Notes: generated by a model from the sequence alone, not told the origin. A DNA stretch of 64,000 nucleotides from Leishmania martiniquensis (GCF_017916325.1 NC_090151.1:253001-317000), one strand, 5' to 3'; counted from the first letter of the stretch, positions 48,847 through 59,520 are shown. Numbers and translations are program-made.

Positions 48847-50103
48847 GATGGAGGCGGCGGCAGCGTCTTCGTTGCGCCCCCTCCCCACCCACCTGCCTCT
48901 TGGTGTGTGAAACGCACACGTGCCTGCTACGTGCGTATGCGAAGTAAGCAGGGCACGCTCCGCCAACCCATAGACCCACACACACTCAGAGAAGAGAGGA
49001 GAGCGCGCGCCTCCACGCTGGAAGCGATACCTAATTGCAGCAGCAGTGAGGGGAGAGAGAGGGGGCGGCAAGAGACGTGAGTAGCGCCATTATCGGATAA
49101 TGGGGCGACGGAAAGCGCCAGAGACACAGGCGAGAGCGGTCGAGCCAAAGACGTCGGGGCACTGCGAGAGGGGAACTTTAGTATGCACGCACACGCGCAG
49201 CCCGCCGCGGCGCCCCTGGTGGCCTTTGAAAGGTGTAACGCTAAGTCGAATATGCGCCTACGTGCGTAACCCACACGACTACAGCAGACGCACAGTGAGG
49301 CTTGGGGAGGCAATGCCATCCCCCCTCCCTCCCACCCGCTCCTACCTCCGCAGCACTGCAGAGGCCACTCTGCACAGATGTGTAGGCGTGTGTGTGTGTG
49401 TGTGGAATGGGAAAGAGAAGGCAAAGGTGAAGAAGGAGGGGTGCCGCCCACGGCCACACCACAGCATTCCTGAGTCGGCTCCTTCCCTCCCTCTCTCTAG
49501 TCGCTCCGTGTTTGGCCCTTACCACCCACCACCCCACACACGCACACGCGCGCCCACTGGCCCAGGACCGGTGAGGCGGGAGAGGGCACAGCAGCCTCGC
49601 ATAGGCGAGCCGCCCACGCGAATGGGCGCGGGGGGAGAGGGGGGGGCAGAAACGCGCCGAGGGGAAGCGCGCGAGCTGTTGGGATTGCCAGCCAGTATAA
49701 TGGCGCCATGTAACGAAGTAGAGTGAGTGTTGCGTACGCCTACCAGTGCATACATTCGCGTCTGTGTGCGCGTGTGCCACCTTGCGAGAAAGAGAGAGAG
49801 AGAAGGCAGCCCATACAGGCGTGAGAGGCGGATTTGGCCGAGAAAGGGGGCAGCAAGGGAGGGAAGACAGCAGCAGCAACGGTACAGCAGCAACAGCTCT
49901 CAGTGCCAAGGGGGGTGACAGGAGAAGGTAAGCGACGGGGCTGAAGCGTATATGCACGCACACGCAAACACACACACACAGACGCCTATAAGTTTCATGT
50001 TCGATATCACATCAGAAGAAGACCGAGCAGGGGGGACGGAGGCGCAGAGCTCTCGCGAGTGTACACTTGCACTTCATACCGCATCCCTACCCCTTTCGCG
50101 CCG
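48847..50103. other. Intergenic spacer between ISCA1 and EF-hand genes
   Basis: About 1.25 kb. It contains the leader of the EF-hand gene, TG repeats near 49388-49402, a GA run near 49791-49803, G runs near 49628-49645, and the 3' UTR of ISCA1 with CA repeats near 49968-49980. No supported coding sequence. Confidence 0.6.
48985..49000 (-). promoter_or_regulatory. Predicted trans-splice acceptor for the EF-hand protein gene
   Basis: A short CT-rich tract on the transcript (about 49000-48988) runs directly into AG at 48986-48985. It excludes the in-frame extension to 49071 and leaves a leader of about 140 nt. Confidence 0.35.
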
Positions 50104-51018
50104 CTAGCCGTCGTCCATGTCATCCGCGTCAAACGGCATGAAGCTCTCCCCGCAGCCGCAGCTGTATTTCTCATTGGGATTCTTGAAGATGAACTTTTCC
50201 TCCACGTTGCCCACGACGTAGTCCATCTCCGTGCCGATCACGTAGAACTGGGCATCAGCGTCCACAACAACCTTGACGCCGTCCTGCTCCACGGTCAAGT
50301 CCTCGGTTAAACCGCCCATCTGGCGAGACAGGGCAGTATCCCTGGCGCTAGCCTTTGCTGAGTCGAAGTAGTAGTTCACCGTGTAGCTGTACCCGCTGCA
50401 GCCGCGCCGCCGCACACCGATGCGAATCCCACAAGGTGCCTCAGAAGCCGCGCCGCTGGTCAACGTTGACTTGGCTTCCGCGGTCGACTGTGCTGCAGAG
50501 TATTGTGCGAGAAGGTACTTTACACGCCGGAGGGCCTGTGGGGTGAGGGCAAAGGCGGCCTTGTTGCGAAACTTCAGCTGCCTCTTCTGTAGGGGTGTAA
50601 GGGCTCGCTGGGGAACTGGACCGGCATCCTCTGCACAGGACGAGCGAGCGCCAAGCAGCGGCGACGGCGCTGCCGCTGCGCCAGCAGGAGACGGGCTCTC
50701 GCCAGCCTCATCGGCAGGGGTACGCCAGGCACGAAGCTTTCGCTCCTGATGAGTCTTTGGCATCGGAATCGTGCCACTTCCCTTGTGAAACGATTTGTAC
50801 AGCTGTTGCGTGTGCGACGGCGTACCTGAAGACGCAGAGACTCTCGTGCCGCAGTCAGAGGGACTGATGGAGTTCACGGCCGCCGCGGCACCCGTCTCGG
50901 AGTCGGCCGCTGCCGTGCTTTGAATGAGCCGGTGCTGGCATACAGCAGCACCCACTATGCGCCCGAATACGGAGGTCTGCATACGACCGCCGCTCCGAGA
51001 GCACAGACGGCGCTGCAT
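50104..51018 (-). CDS. ISCA1: Mitochondrial A-type iron-sulfur cluster assembly protein (ISCA1 type)
   Basis: The 304-residue product has a C-terminal A-type carrier domain from about 152 to 295: FALTPQALRRVKYLL, the first ligand Cys207 in RRRGCSGYSYTVNY, the core IGTEMDYV, and the tail NPNEKYSCGCGESF with Cys287 and Cys289. These three cysteines bind the Fe-S cluster or iron. The tail and the EMDYV core favour ISCA1 over ISCA2. Such proteins act late in mitochondrial cluster assembly, delivering 4Fe-4S clusters to client enzymes. The N-terminal 150 residues are basic at the start (several Arg, no acids up to residue 38), fitting a presequence, then low complexity; this is longer than in yeast or human homologues. 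A small insert of about 15 residues precedes the first Cys strand. The start at 51018 is the first ATG; one 12 codons later is possible. Confidence 0.88.
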   Translation of the reverse strand: MQRRLCSRSGGRMQTSVFGRIVGAAVCQHRLIQSTAAADSETGAAAAVNSISPSDCGTRVSASSGTPSHTQQLYKSFHKGSGTIPMPKTHQERKLRAWRTPADEAGESPSPAGAAAAPSPLLGARSSCAEDAGPVPQRALTPLQKRQLKFRNKAAFALTPQALRRVKYLLAQYSAAQSTAEAKSTLTSGAASEAPCGIRIGVRRRGCSGYSYTVNYYFDSAKASARDTALSRQMGGLTEDLTVEQDGVKVVVDADAQFYVIGTEMDYVVGNVEEKFIFKNPNEKYSCGCGESFMPFDADDMDDG

Positions 51019-52403
51019 TTTTTCCCCTCCCGTCTTACCTAGTGTGTGCAGCGCGGCGTACCCGCTAATGGCGCGCGTGCTTCTTTAGCGCCACCTTCCA
51101 CTCTGCACCTTGCCGTAGAGAGGGGTCGTCGATGATGGCGATGATGACGAATGCGGCGAGCACTATTCGCCTTTCACAGTGCTAGAGAGATAGTATGTGT
51201 GCCACAATATGCTTTTCTGGAGCCCCAGCACTCGCAGAGCCGCACACAAGGCGGAGCCGCGACCACTCGGCCAGCAAAGAAGTAGAAGACAGCAGCGAAC
51301 GGGAAAGAGGGCGAGGAATGGTGTCAGAGAGAGGGTGCACACAGAGACAGACATGTGTGCGCCACTAGCACCCCACTTTCTGCATCAACGCATGCACATA
51401 CGCACAAAATCTGCGACGAGGCCGTGCGCACGGATCCGCCACACGTCAAATTACACGTAGGCGCACGACTCTTTCTGGTGCAGGACGCACCAAAGACAAC
51501 CCCTCTAAGGACACTGGAGGACATCTCTTTCGAGCGCGCCCACTCCCTGCCACGCGGCGCACACGTCAGCTCCGCTCCACCCTGCTCGGCCTGCCACTGA
51601 GCCATCGCGTCGTGCCAGGCGGCGCTGGACATGCACCACAGCAACGCGCCGCCTCAGCCCATCGGGCGACGGCCCAAGGCCTTGAAAACTAGACACGCCC
51701 GCCTCGCGGGGCGCCTCAGAGACGCTCCCGCCGTGCTGGCCGCCGCCTGGTGCATCCCTCTCAGGGGTGGCGCAGGCTCCTCGCACCAGTGGGCGGAGTG
51801 GGTGCCGCGCAAGCTGCTCCCGGGCCCCGCTGACACGTCGCCCAGCATATGGGCAGCACAAGCATGCCAATCGTCGCAGACCTTCCTAACGCGGTGTCAT
51901 CCGAGGCGCGACCGTCGGCATGAGTCGCGACGAATCACTCTGACTTCGCTGTCTTGTAGGCACCTGGCCCTGACACCAGCCAAAAGGATTCGGCACGGGA
52001 CAGGGTAATGGAGGGGGGAAAGGGGCTGCCTGGCCTTCTTCGCACAGAGTGAGGTCCTCGTGCCGTGTGACGTCATGCACGGTGCTGTGTCAGGGGAGGG
52101 AAGCAGAGGAAGAGAGAGCGACTCGAGAAGCCGCCAGCGCGCGAACGAGAAAGGTGCCTCACTTGTGCTTAGAAGGGACGGAAATCGGACAACAAGTCTG
52201 GTGTAGTGGGCCTCCGGCCCCGCTCTCGCCGACGAGGAAGCGCGACGTGGCGCGCGCACACACACAATGCCACGCTCGTAAAGGACGCAGGATTCACTGT
52301 GACAGCATTAGTTAGTCGAAAGGAACAGGAAAACCGTCGAAGTTATGTGAACCAACTCAGCCGCACGCACTCCGCATCCGTCACATCGCTCCCATTCAGA
52401 CGT
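51019..52403. other. Intergenic region between SET-domain gene and ISCA1, containing a dispersed repeat
   Basis: About 1.4 kb, of which 51531-52070 is the second copy of the repeat. The rest is the ISCA1 leader (weak purine tracts near 51116-51140) and the SET gene 3' UTR (52071-52403), where no gene is seen. Confidence 0.6.
51531..52070 (-). repeat. Dispersed repeat, copy B (SIDER-like candidate)
   Basis: Second copy of the element at 7833-8382, about 43.7 kb away. The left block 51531-51879 differs from copy A at only two positions. The right block 51916-52070 is also close. The 36 nt between them are unrelated to the 43 nt in copy A. The element lies about 330 nt downstream of the SET-domain gene, so it would be in its 3' UTR. 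A minus-strand frame of roughly 110 codons is open across the left block in both copies, but it has no recognisable domain. Confidence 0.65.
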
Positions 52404-54821
52404 CTACCGCTCGCTCTCCGAGACGTACTCGACATACTCCTCCAGCACAGCATCGGTGCTCTCCAACGCGAGAAAGCGCAGCAGCGCCCACTGATCCATG
52501 GACACTGTGCGCGCAAAATCACCCGCAGCGACACTCGCTGGGCCAGAGGATGTGTCCAAGTCGTCTGCGTGCGCTGCGGTGACCATGTTTACGTACAGCT
52601 CCGCCCAGGCCAAGCCACGCACCAGGAGCGGGCGCTCGTGTGGGCGAAGCGCGGTTCGATTCGGGATCGGGGTCCAGAAGCTGCTGTGCACGGCGTCGCG
52701 AAGGACCGGAGACATTCCCAGCACTCCCAAGGCGCATCCTTTGGTGATGTTCGGGAACGCCGGCGTGGCAAACCTGGGCCACTGCTCGCTGCCCCAGCGG
52801 CGCATCCACGCATCAATGCGATAGGCAGCTTCGTCCTCGCACGCTGCATCCCCGCAGGGTGCTGCAATAGCCGGCGTTTTGGCGAACGCGCTCAGAAGCT
52901 CGTCAAGCCACGTGGCTCCAGGTTTGGCCTCCGGGTAGTCGCCCTCCGCGTTAGCGATCGGAGACAGTGGCAGGCGATAAGCATAGTGGAGCGCGGTGAG
53001 CCAAGCTTTGTACGCCGCCTCCGCGCCCGGATCATTCTGCCCAGCGCCGCCGCACCGGTTGGATGGCGCAACGCACCGCCGGTAGTATGTTACGCGTGTA
53101 GTGGCGGAGGCCAGCTGAGCGAGCGTCAGCCGCATCCTGTGCGCAGCGTGCACCAAGGAGCCGTCAACGTCTTCCAGATACGGAGGCAGTAGTGAGATAA
53201 TTCCTTGCTTCCTACAATCCACCGGCGCGGCTGGCAACTGTGGCGCGGCTGGCAGCAGCAAGGGTCGCAAAGTAAACCCGTACCACATGAGCAGCTCCAC
53301 GTCTGAGTAGGCGCCGTAGTGCAGCAACACCTGTTCGCCGGGCGCAGAGGTCGAGTGAACGAGCTGGAACTCGTACGTCTGGTAGTTGGCGAGCGGGACG
53401 GCCGCCTTGCCGACTCGGGCAGTGCGCAGTCCCGTGCGCCGCCGCTGCCTGCACGGCGCCGCAGAAGCCACGAGTGGCGCAACACTACCGGTCCCACCGC
53501 GAGCATCCTTCGCGAGCAAGATATTTGTGAAGCACGCTGGATCTTCGGGGTCATCTTCCTGCGGGTACATTGTCCCGTTCGACTCCAAGGCGTAGTTGAA
53601 GTAGTCGACAAACGGCATCATCGCCCATGTCTCACCGGGAAAATAGAAGCCGCGAGTCATCAGCGTGTTGAATGCCCAAAGAAATTGACCGAGTGTGCAC
53701 CTTGCGCCATCTCCAGGTCGACGACGGTCGTGCTGACTGCACGAAGACGGAGAGGTGCCGTTGGCGACGCCGTGGCTTTGAGGCGCCGCTGCGCTGTGCC
53801 CATTCCCATCTGCCTCTGCGGTCACCTCGACCCCCCTCGGCAGCTGCTGCAAGGACCGCAGCGCTGCACAGCACTTGACGTACCGCCGCTGTATCGCCTG
53901 CTGCTCACGCGTCGCACTCGCTTGAAAGCGGCGGAGTGAAATGTACGAGCGGAGCCACCCAGACGACGTAGCGTAGGCAGAGGCATGAGCAAGAGGCGGC
54001 AGCGGTGGTGGTGGTGACGCTGCCCTCGCATTCCTAGACAACGCAGCCAGCTCACACGCAGCGCACACCAGTCCTGTGTCGTGCCGCGGTGAGCAGGATG
54101 GCGACATCGCCTGCTCAGGGGCAAGCTCGAGGAGGTTGTCGTACTGCGCCGGCAGTGCATGAATCCAAGTCCGCATCCAAGCATTCTCGTGCGTGTAGTG
54201 CAGTGTAGGCACCGGCCTCGCCTCAGCTGTAGAAGAGCACGCCGCCGTCGCTGGCGCGGAAGCCTCTGCATCTGCAGTGCCGCTTTCTGCACCTGCCCTC
54301 AAGAGGCAGGCGTGGCTAGACCATCGACCGTAGAGGGCCGCCATGAGCAACACATAGCACACGATAGTCTCCGTGCTGTCGAGGGCGGCCTCCAGCTCCT
54401 TCACCTTGGCGTCAATGGCCTGGCGCAGGCGCTGTGAGCGCACTCGCGACTCGAACTCGTAGTCAGACCACACACGAGAAGTGAACGGAATGACACGCAG
54501 AGTGTCGGCTTTCATGCCTGAGCCCACAGACGTGTCATCGCCTTCGCGATCATCGTTGGTAGAAGCACCTCGCTCTCGGCCCTCATGAGGCTCAAGCGCG
54601 ACCTCAGCCATTGCCAAGTTGAAACGCGCTTTGCGTGCTGTGATTATGCATTGAAAAGGCAAGCGAGCCAGGGTGGTGCCAGCCGCAAGCTTCTCTGTGA
54701 GGACCACGCCCATGCCACCGCCCATCGACGGCAGGGCACGGACCTGAAGCGCAGTGTGGAGAAAGGCCCCCTCTGCCTCCAGCAACCGCTGCAGCATGAG
54801 TGCCTTAGCCTCGCCGCTCAT
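52404..54821 (-). CDS. SET-domain protein lysine methyltransferase-like (SETD6/Rubisco-LSMT class)
   Basis: The 805-residue protein starts at the ATG at 54821, about 45 nt after a strong predicted acceptor. An N-terminal SET strand is visible at residues 27-60 (GGGMGVVLTEKLAAGTTLARLP). A large iSET-like insert with Ala/Ser-rich loops follows. The C-terminal SET half holds LGQFLWAFNTLMTRGFYF, MMPFVDYFNYALE (Asn409-Tyr410 where the family has Asn-His), then PGEQVLLHYGAYSDVELLMWYGF at about 490-512, including the catalytic Tyr region. The remaining 290 residues resemble the helical Rubisco-LSMT substrate-binding domain. Members methylate lysines on non-histone proteins using S-adenosylmethionine. 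The His-to-Tyr change may alter cofactor binding. The target is unknown. Confidence 0.75.
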   Translation of the reverse strand: MSGEAKALMLQRLLEAEGAFLHTALQVRALPSMGGGMGVVLTEKLAAGTTLARLPFQCIITARKARFNLAMAEVALEPHEGRERGASTNDDREGDDTSVGSGMKADTLRVIPFTSRVWSDYEFESRVRSQRLRQAIDAKVKELEAALDSTETIVCYVLLMAALYGRWSSHACLLRAGAESGTADAEASAPATAACSSTAEARPVPTLHYTHENAWMRTWIHALPAQYDNLLELAPEQAMSPSCSPRHDTGLVCAACELAALSRNARAASPPPPLPPLAHASAYATSSGWLRSYISLRRFQASATREQQAIQRRYVKCCAALRSLQQLPRGVEVTAEADGNGHSAAAPQSHGVANGTSPSSCSQHDRRRPGDGARCTLGQFLWAFNTLMTRGFYFPGETWAMMPFVDYFNYALESNGTMYPQEDDPEDPACFTNILLAKDARGGTGSVAPLVASAAPCRQRRRTGLRTARVGKAAVPLANYQTYEFQLVHSTSAPGEQVLLHYGAYSDVELLMWYGFTLRPLLLPAAPQLPAAPVDCRKQGIISLLPPYLEDVDGSLVHAAHRMRLTLAQLASATTRVTYYRRCVAPSNRCGGAGQNDPGAEAAYKAWLTALHYAYRLPLSPIANAEGDYPEAKPGATWLDELLSAFAKTPAIAAPCGDAACEDEAAYRIDAWMRRWGSEQWPRFATPAFPNITKGCALGVLGMSPVLRDAVHSSFWTPIPNRTALRPHERPLLVRGLAWAELYVNMVTAAHADDLDTSSGPASVAAGDFARTVSMDQWALLRFLALESTDAVLEEYVEYVSESER

Positions 54822-55811
54822 GGCGTATTTGTCTGATGAGGCACACCGGTGGCAGTACGAAGACCTCAAACCGGGTGAATGGGAAAGAGGGGAAGAAGCG
54901 AAGAAGCCAAACGATGTGTTGGGCCGCGGAGGAGGGAGGGAGGGGGTGGGGAGAGGTGCGTGGAGGTGTACGACGGTGGTGATGGACGCAGAAGTGTGGT
55001 GAGGAGGAGAAAGGAGAGCATGAAGAGGGAACGACGCGCACGGCAAAGGAGGGAATGGAGCCACCGTGGGCAAATTATGATGCATCACCGAGCACATCAT
55101 GCTGAGCAGCGAGCCGATGGGGAGCAGTGACAAGAAGGCTGGATGCCCTGAATTGGTGATGAGCATGCGCCCGTCACGCCGCAGCCAGCGGGTTCCTCAG
55201 CAGTTCGAGACAGAAGATGCGCCTCATAGCTGCGTGTGTGTGTGTGTATGTGTGTCTGGCAGGTGAGACCTTTTTGGCCTGTCCCCCTCTTATTCCACCA
55301 TTCACACGAACACACACACAGACACACACACACACGGGCGAGGATGAGCGTCAAAGATAAAAAATTCGGCGCGCTTTCTTTCGCGCCCTTCGAATTCACC
55401 GATGAAAACGGCGTCACACACGAAGAGCAACAAAATACGCCAACGACTGAGCAGGGGCTGGAGGTAGCGGAGACAGAAAGGGGGAGAGTCAGGAGGGAGG
55501 GCTGTCGGCGAGAGGCTGAATGATAAAAATAAAGGAGGCGAAGGCAAAAGTAAACGAGAGAGTACAACGCCGGTGAGGGTGATGCAGTCAGCCCGACATA
55601 CCTTCACAAATCACTCAAGCTGGAAAATTCGATCCGGCGGGGGGCGTCGATCTCAGTGGCTCTGCGCGTGGGCTGGTTCGACTACGATAGGAGGAGTCCT
55701 CCCTCCCTCCCCCTTTCAGACCTCCTCCTCTTCCTTCATCGAGTCATCCCGCCGGGGCACGTACGAAGACGAGGAGGACGCCCCTGCCCGCGCGCTGCGG
55801 GCGGGTCCTGG
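54822..55811. other. Intergenic spacer between CSN5 and SET-domain genes
   Basis: About 1 kb with GA-rich tracts (54926-54956), TG/CA repeats (55222-55240, 55310-55336) and the CSN5 3' UTR. No coding sequence is supported. Confidence 0.6.
54865..54910 (-). promoter_or_regulatory. Predicted trans-splice acceptor for the SET-domain gene
   Basis: A long CT-rich tract on the transcript (54910-54872) is followed by the first AG at 54866-54865. This supports the start at 54821 rather than the extended frame to 55166. Confidence 0.5.
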
Positions 55812-57140
55812 TTATGCGCAGCTGTGTCCCTGGGCTGTAGCTGCAAGCCCTGCAGTCTCCGAAACGGCACGCATCGCAGCAAGCAAGTCAGCGTGCATCG
55901 GATGCGAGGCACCAATCAAGGAGAAGGATTCCGCCCTGGCCTGCAGCAACTCGCCTGTAATCGCGAGAAGCCGTTGCTCCACCTCTGCTGTATCCTCGTC
56001 ACTACCGCCCACCTCACCGCCCCTGCATGCCTGCGCACGTTCAGCTCCTTTGCTCCGCTGATAAAGCAGCGGCATACTTCCCAGTTCACCTCTGCGAAAG
56101 AACCGATCGCGTGTCAGCGGGGGCCACTCGTGCGCACGCAGGTCCTGTGTCCGTGCTGCCAGGGCGGACACCAACTTGGCGAGTTCGGCAGAGGATCCGT
56201 GGCATATCTGTGTCGATGGCGCGAACGGAAACGCGAGAGAGAGCGAGAGAGGCCAGAAGTGTCGCTGCAGCAGCTCCCACAGAGGCGCATCACGCTTGCT
56301 TTGCACTATGCGCACGGGAAGCTCGTAGTACCGGTGCGCGTGCATGCCGAACTCCCTCAAGCGATTGGCAGGAGGCACACCATACTCGTCGGACACGGTA
56401 GAGGCAGTCGCCTTGGCAGAAGATGCGGCAGGGCCGGCTGCCTCGGCAGAGTTGCGCGGCACGCTCTTCGAACTTTGGCCGTGAGAGTCCTCCTCAGGAT
56501 ATGTTCGAAACGCCTTCATGCAGAACTGTCCACTCCGTAGCGTTTCGACGGGATCGATCACCAGCGCCACCCAGGGATCCTGCATCCGCTGACTGCCCTG
56601 CTGCGTCTCCACATCGATGCCAGAGAGGAAGCAGGAGTAACCTGGGTGGGTGTGGTACCACCCAACACAACCTGGCTCCGACTTACCGAGGCGGCGGTGG
56701 TACTCGAGGTAGTTGGCCATGTAAATCTGCGAGGCCTCCGTCATGCTGCACTCCACCTCTGACGCAGTCACGGGCAGGCTGAAGCTGTCGGTCAAAATGA
56801 GCTCACGGTGGTTGAAATGCCCCATCAAGAGCCCCATCACTTCGAACCAGTTGAAGCGGCCCTGCGACAAGTCAGGGCCGCCACGCGTGGCGTGAACAAA
56901 CATCTTTACTGTGGCCGCCAACGAGACCGAGACGGACTCGAAGAAAAGCGAGTCAGAGCGCCACGGCTTCTGTCGCCGAGCAGCTTCCATGTGAGCGAAG
57001 TCGGGCTTCCAATGGGCATCCGATACATTAGATACGCTGCTGTTCTGATTGTGCTGCGATCCGTCGGACACAGGCGTGTCCATTCTTGCTTGGCCGTGGC
57101 CAGGCGACCACTGCGTCGGGTTAGCCGCGGATGTTGGCAT
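55812..57140 (-). CDS. CSN5: COP9 signalosome subunit 5 (JAMM/MPN+ deneddylase)
   Basis: The 442-residue product starts at the ATG at 57140, just after a CTGCAG splice acceptor; the open frame to 57635 lies upstream of it. The MPN+ domain begins around residue 65 with FESVSVSLAATVKMFVH and contains the full JAMM zinc site: Glu100 (FEVMGLLMG), His163 and His165 (GWYHTHPGYSCFLSGID), Ser173 and Asp176. The sequence around it, including DVETQQ, is diagnostic of CSN5/Jab1 rather than Rpn11. CSN5 removes Nedd8 from cullins within the COP9 signalosome. After the MPN core, a Ser/Ala-rich insert (about 225-260) precedes a C-terminal helical segment, as in other CSN5 proteins. The catalytic set is intact. 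The N-terminal 60 residues are Gln/Ser/Asn-rich and probably disordered. Confidence 0.9.
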   Translation of the reverse strand: MPTSAANPTQWSPGHGQARMDTPVSDGSQHNQNSSVSNVSDAHWKPDFAHMEAARRQKPWRSDSLFFESVSVSLAATVKMFVHATRGGPDLSQGRFNWFEVMGLLMGHFNHRELILTDSFSLPVTASEVECSMTEASQIYMANYLEYHRRLGKSEPGCVGWYHTHPGYSCFLSGIDVETQQGSQRMQDPWVALVIDPVETLRSGQFCMKAFRTYPEEDSHGQSSKSVPRNSAEAAGPAASSAKATASTVSDEYGVPPANRLREFGMHAHRYYELPVRIVQSKRDAPLWELLQRHFWPLSLSLAFPFAPSTQICHGSSAELAKLVSALAARTQDLRAHEWPPLTRDRFFRRGELGSMPLLYQRSKGAERAQACRGGEVGGSDEDTAEVEQRLLAITGELLQARAESFSLIGASHPMHADLLAAMRAVSETAGLAATAQGHSCA

Positions 57141-58010
57141 GAGCACAAACGTACTCGCCTGTTGCTGCAGTGTGTGGAGGAAGAGAGCGGACGCCGAAGA
57201 GAAAGACCAGCGAGCGCGCAGGGGAGATCGAAGACCGCGCCTCGTGCGCGTCCGTGCAAGTGGTACCACCTTTAGAAGACCACGGCGAGAGACGAGAAGG
57301 GAAGAAATGCGGTGGCACGCGGAAGTCTGCTCGGCGGCCGAGGTGAGAGGTGGCACCACCACGCATTCGCACAAGTTCGAGCCCTCCGATTGACGGCAGA
57401 GGTGCAGCCCCTTGCAGCACACACGCAAGCATCTGAAGCGAGTAACGACGGAGAGGAGGTGAGGCTGGACAGTGGCACAAAGCCGGCACTGGAGCGGGTG
57501 CCCCCGCAATCTTTCCACCGGAGCCCTCCGCCACAGCACAGAATGAACCATTTGGGGCCCTGTGCACGTCCTCTTTGCCCTGCCGCAGGGGGAAGAGCTC
57601 CTAAGGTATGCCGATCTACCCCCTTCGCAGTGCATCTTGAAAGAGGCGCGCCCACTGCTGAAAGCAGAGAAAGGAGCCCCCTCTCACGTGCCCCTTCGTT
57701 CTCCCCTTTGGTCTTGGCAAGTTCACAAGACAGTACGGTGGGCGCGGCCTCTGGTAGTGTGCGTGTGTGTGCAAGTCACACCTACGCGCACTCACTCCCT
57801 TTCTCTTTTTCCATCCCTCCTCAGTCGCCTGTCGGGCTGAGTTACGCGTGCGAAATAAGTTGCTTATGCGCGCTCTCTTTAAAGAGGGTCCTCCAACGTC
57901 CGACACGCACACACACACACACACACGTCTGACGTCGGGCGTGTCTGTGGCGGGTGCTACGGTGCTCACAGGCACAAAGGTAGTAGAGCTGGACTGAACA
58001 GGCACGGCGA
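57141..58010. other. Intergenic spacer between nucleoplasmin-like and CSN5 genes
   Basis: About 0.9 kb holding the CSN5 leader and the 3' UTR of the upstream small gene. CA repeats occur at about 57906-57926 and a TG run near 57760-57772. No coding sequence is supported. Confidence 0.6.
57165..57210 (-). promoter_or_regulatory. Predicted trans-splice acceptor for CSN5
   Basis: A CT-rich tract on the transcript (57210-57176) is followed by CTGCAG with AG at 57166-57165, about 25 nt before the ATG at 57140. Confidence 0.5.
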
Positions 58011-58682
58011 TTACCGCTGTGCCAGCAGCAACACTTGCTCTTTTGTCAGGAATGTCTCCTGCACACCATGCAGGCGCACCCCGAAACGACGTGAGCCTTG
58101 GTAACGCTTCACAGACCCGCTGCTGCCTGAGGAGCCGGCCGTGGTAGCCATGTCCTCAGCGACGACCGATAGAGACTGGATGCTGCCGCTCGAGCGAAAG
58201 AGCAATGGCGAGTGAAACTGAACAGTGCTTCCCACTCGCGTCACGGTAGTGAGAAGCGGCGCTGCCAACTCTCCCGCCTTGCCTCGGCGTGCGGGCAACG
58301 CCGCATTGGATGCAGCGCCACTGGAGGTGCGGTTGCTGCTGAAGTTGCAACTTGCCAGCGTCACCGTCCTCACGAAGTGTTCGGTCGAAGAGTCCTGCGG
58401 CTGGGGACGCATGTGCGCCAGCAGGGCGACACGAATAACCCTGTGACTGCTGCGCGACTCAGACCTTGTGGCGGCCCCACTTTCATTAGCGTCCTCCTCC
58501 TCCTCTTCCACAAAGGCGACCCCGCTCACCAGTGCACGAAACGCATTCTTGGCGAACACATTCGTGCTGTGCGTAGGGGCCGTGGATGAGCTAGTCGACA
58601 AGGCAGCCAGCGGCGCCTCAGCGAGCTTGAGCTCCTCGCCAGGATGCAGCTCCATGACGAACGGCGTATTGATGGCAGGCAT
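58011..58682 (-). CDS. Small acidic-loop protein, possible nucleoplasmin-like fold
   Basis: The 223-residue protein starts at the ATG at 58682, close behind an AG at 58694; the open frame to 58985 begins upstream. Near the N-terminus FVMELHPGEELKLAEAPLAAL resembles the first strands of nucleoplasmin-like domains (as in FKBP39/HD2 proteins), where a G-E/P turn precedes an L-x-x-A-A-L stretch. An acidic patch VEEEEEDANES at about 68 and further strands (RVIRVALLAHM, FVRTVTLASCNF) follow the same order. A basic, Ser/Gly-rich region and a C-terminal YQGSRRFGVRLHG end the protein. The domain call is pattern-based and weak. If right, the protein could be a histone chaperone. Otherwise it is an unassigned trypanosomatid protein. 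Confidence 0.45.
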   Translation of the reverse strand: MPAINTPFVMELHPGEELKLAEAPLAALSTSSSTAPTHSTNVFAKNAFRALVSGVAFVEEEEEDANESGAATRSESRSSHRVIRVALLAHMRPQPQDSSTEHFVRTVTLASCNFSSNRTSSGAASNAALPARRGKAGELAAPLLTTVTRVGSTVQFHSPLLFRSSGSIQSLSVVAEDMATTAGSSGSSGSVKRYQGSRRFGVRLHGVQETFLTKEQVLLLAQR

Positions 58683-58693
58683 TTCGGTGAATG

Positions 58694-58740
58694 CTCGGCA
58701 GTTATGTGCGTTGGTGATGGTGTGGGTGGCAGTAGTGAAA
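58694..58740 (-). promoter_or_regulatory. Predicted trans-splice acceptor for the small nucleoplasmin-like gene
   Basis: A C/T/A tract poor in G on the transcript (about 58740-58705) is followed by AG at 58695-58694. The leader to the chosen ATG would be only about 12 nt, so another upstream AG is also possible. Confidence 0.3.
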
Positions 58741-59520
58741 GCAGTAAGGTGTGGTGCTGCTACGGCCGTTCTTTTGAGTAGTTGATCTCGAGCTCCGCGA
58801 ATGTACTTTGACACCGCCCACCCCACATGTATACGTGCAGGGGAAGAGGGGGGAGGGGGGCATGAGCGGAGAATAGCGAAAAAAGGGAAGGCAAAGAGGG
58901 GAGCGGTACTCTGGAGGGGAGGCGAGGCTGCGTACAGGATTGATCGGCGTACCCGACTGCTTTGCCGCGCAAGCACACCTTCCACACCGCTTCGTTTCCG
59001 TCACCCATCTTTACCCCACCATGGGTGGGGGATCAGCCTCTGCGACAGCAGTGACATTCTGCGCAGGTGCGCTAGCGTCGTAGCCGCCACGCCCGCCCTC
59101 GTACCCTCCCCTTCATCATCCGTGCTTGAAATCTAGCACAAAGAGGGGACCGCTATGACGACCTCAGAGTCAGCGTGATCAAAGAAAATGCAATGGCACC
59201 GCAGTTTGCTTTGTATCGGTTTGGCCAATGCCTGACAGGGAAGGCCCTCCGAGCCCAAGGCGCGCAGAAGCAGCACTGCACACTTCGTTTCGAGTGGGGG
59301 GGTCTTTACGTTTCGCCCATATGAGCAAAAGTGGGGCTGGGAAAAGGGGGCGTTTCCCCTCCCCTCCCCTCCTATCTTTTCTTCACAGACACAGACACAC
59401 ACACACACGTCTTGATGAGATGAACGGAGGGGGGAGGGAAGGGAGCCCTAGAAGCAGCGAGACAAGAGGGCGGCTGTCGTGGGGATTCGGCAAGACACGT
59501 CGGAGGAGAGTGAAGCAATC

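Noticed and set aside
52206..53192. Plus-strand open frame of 328 codons
   Set aside because: It overlaps the SET-domain gene in antisense and runs into its 3' UTR; no domain.
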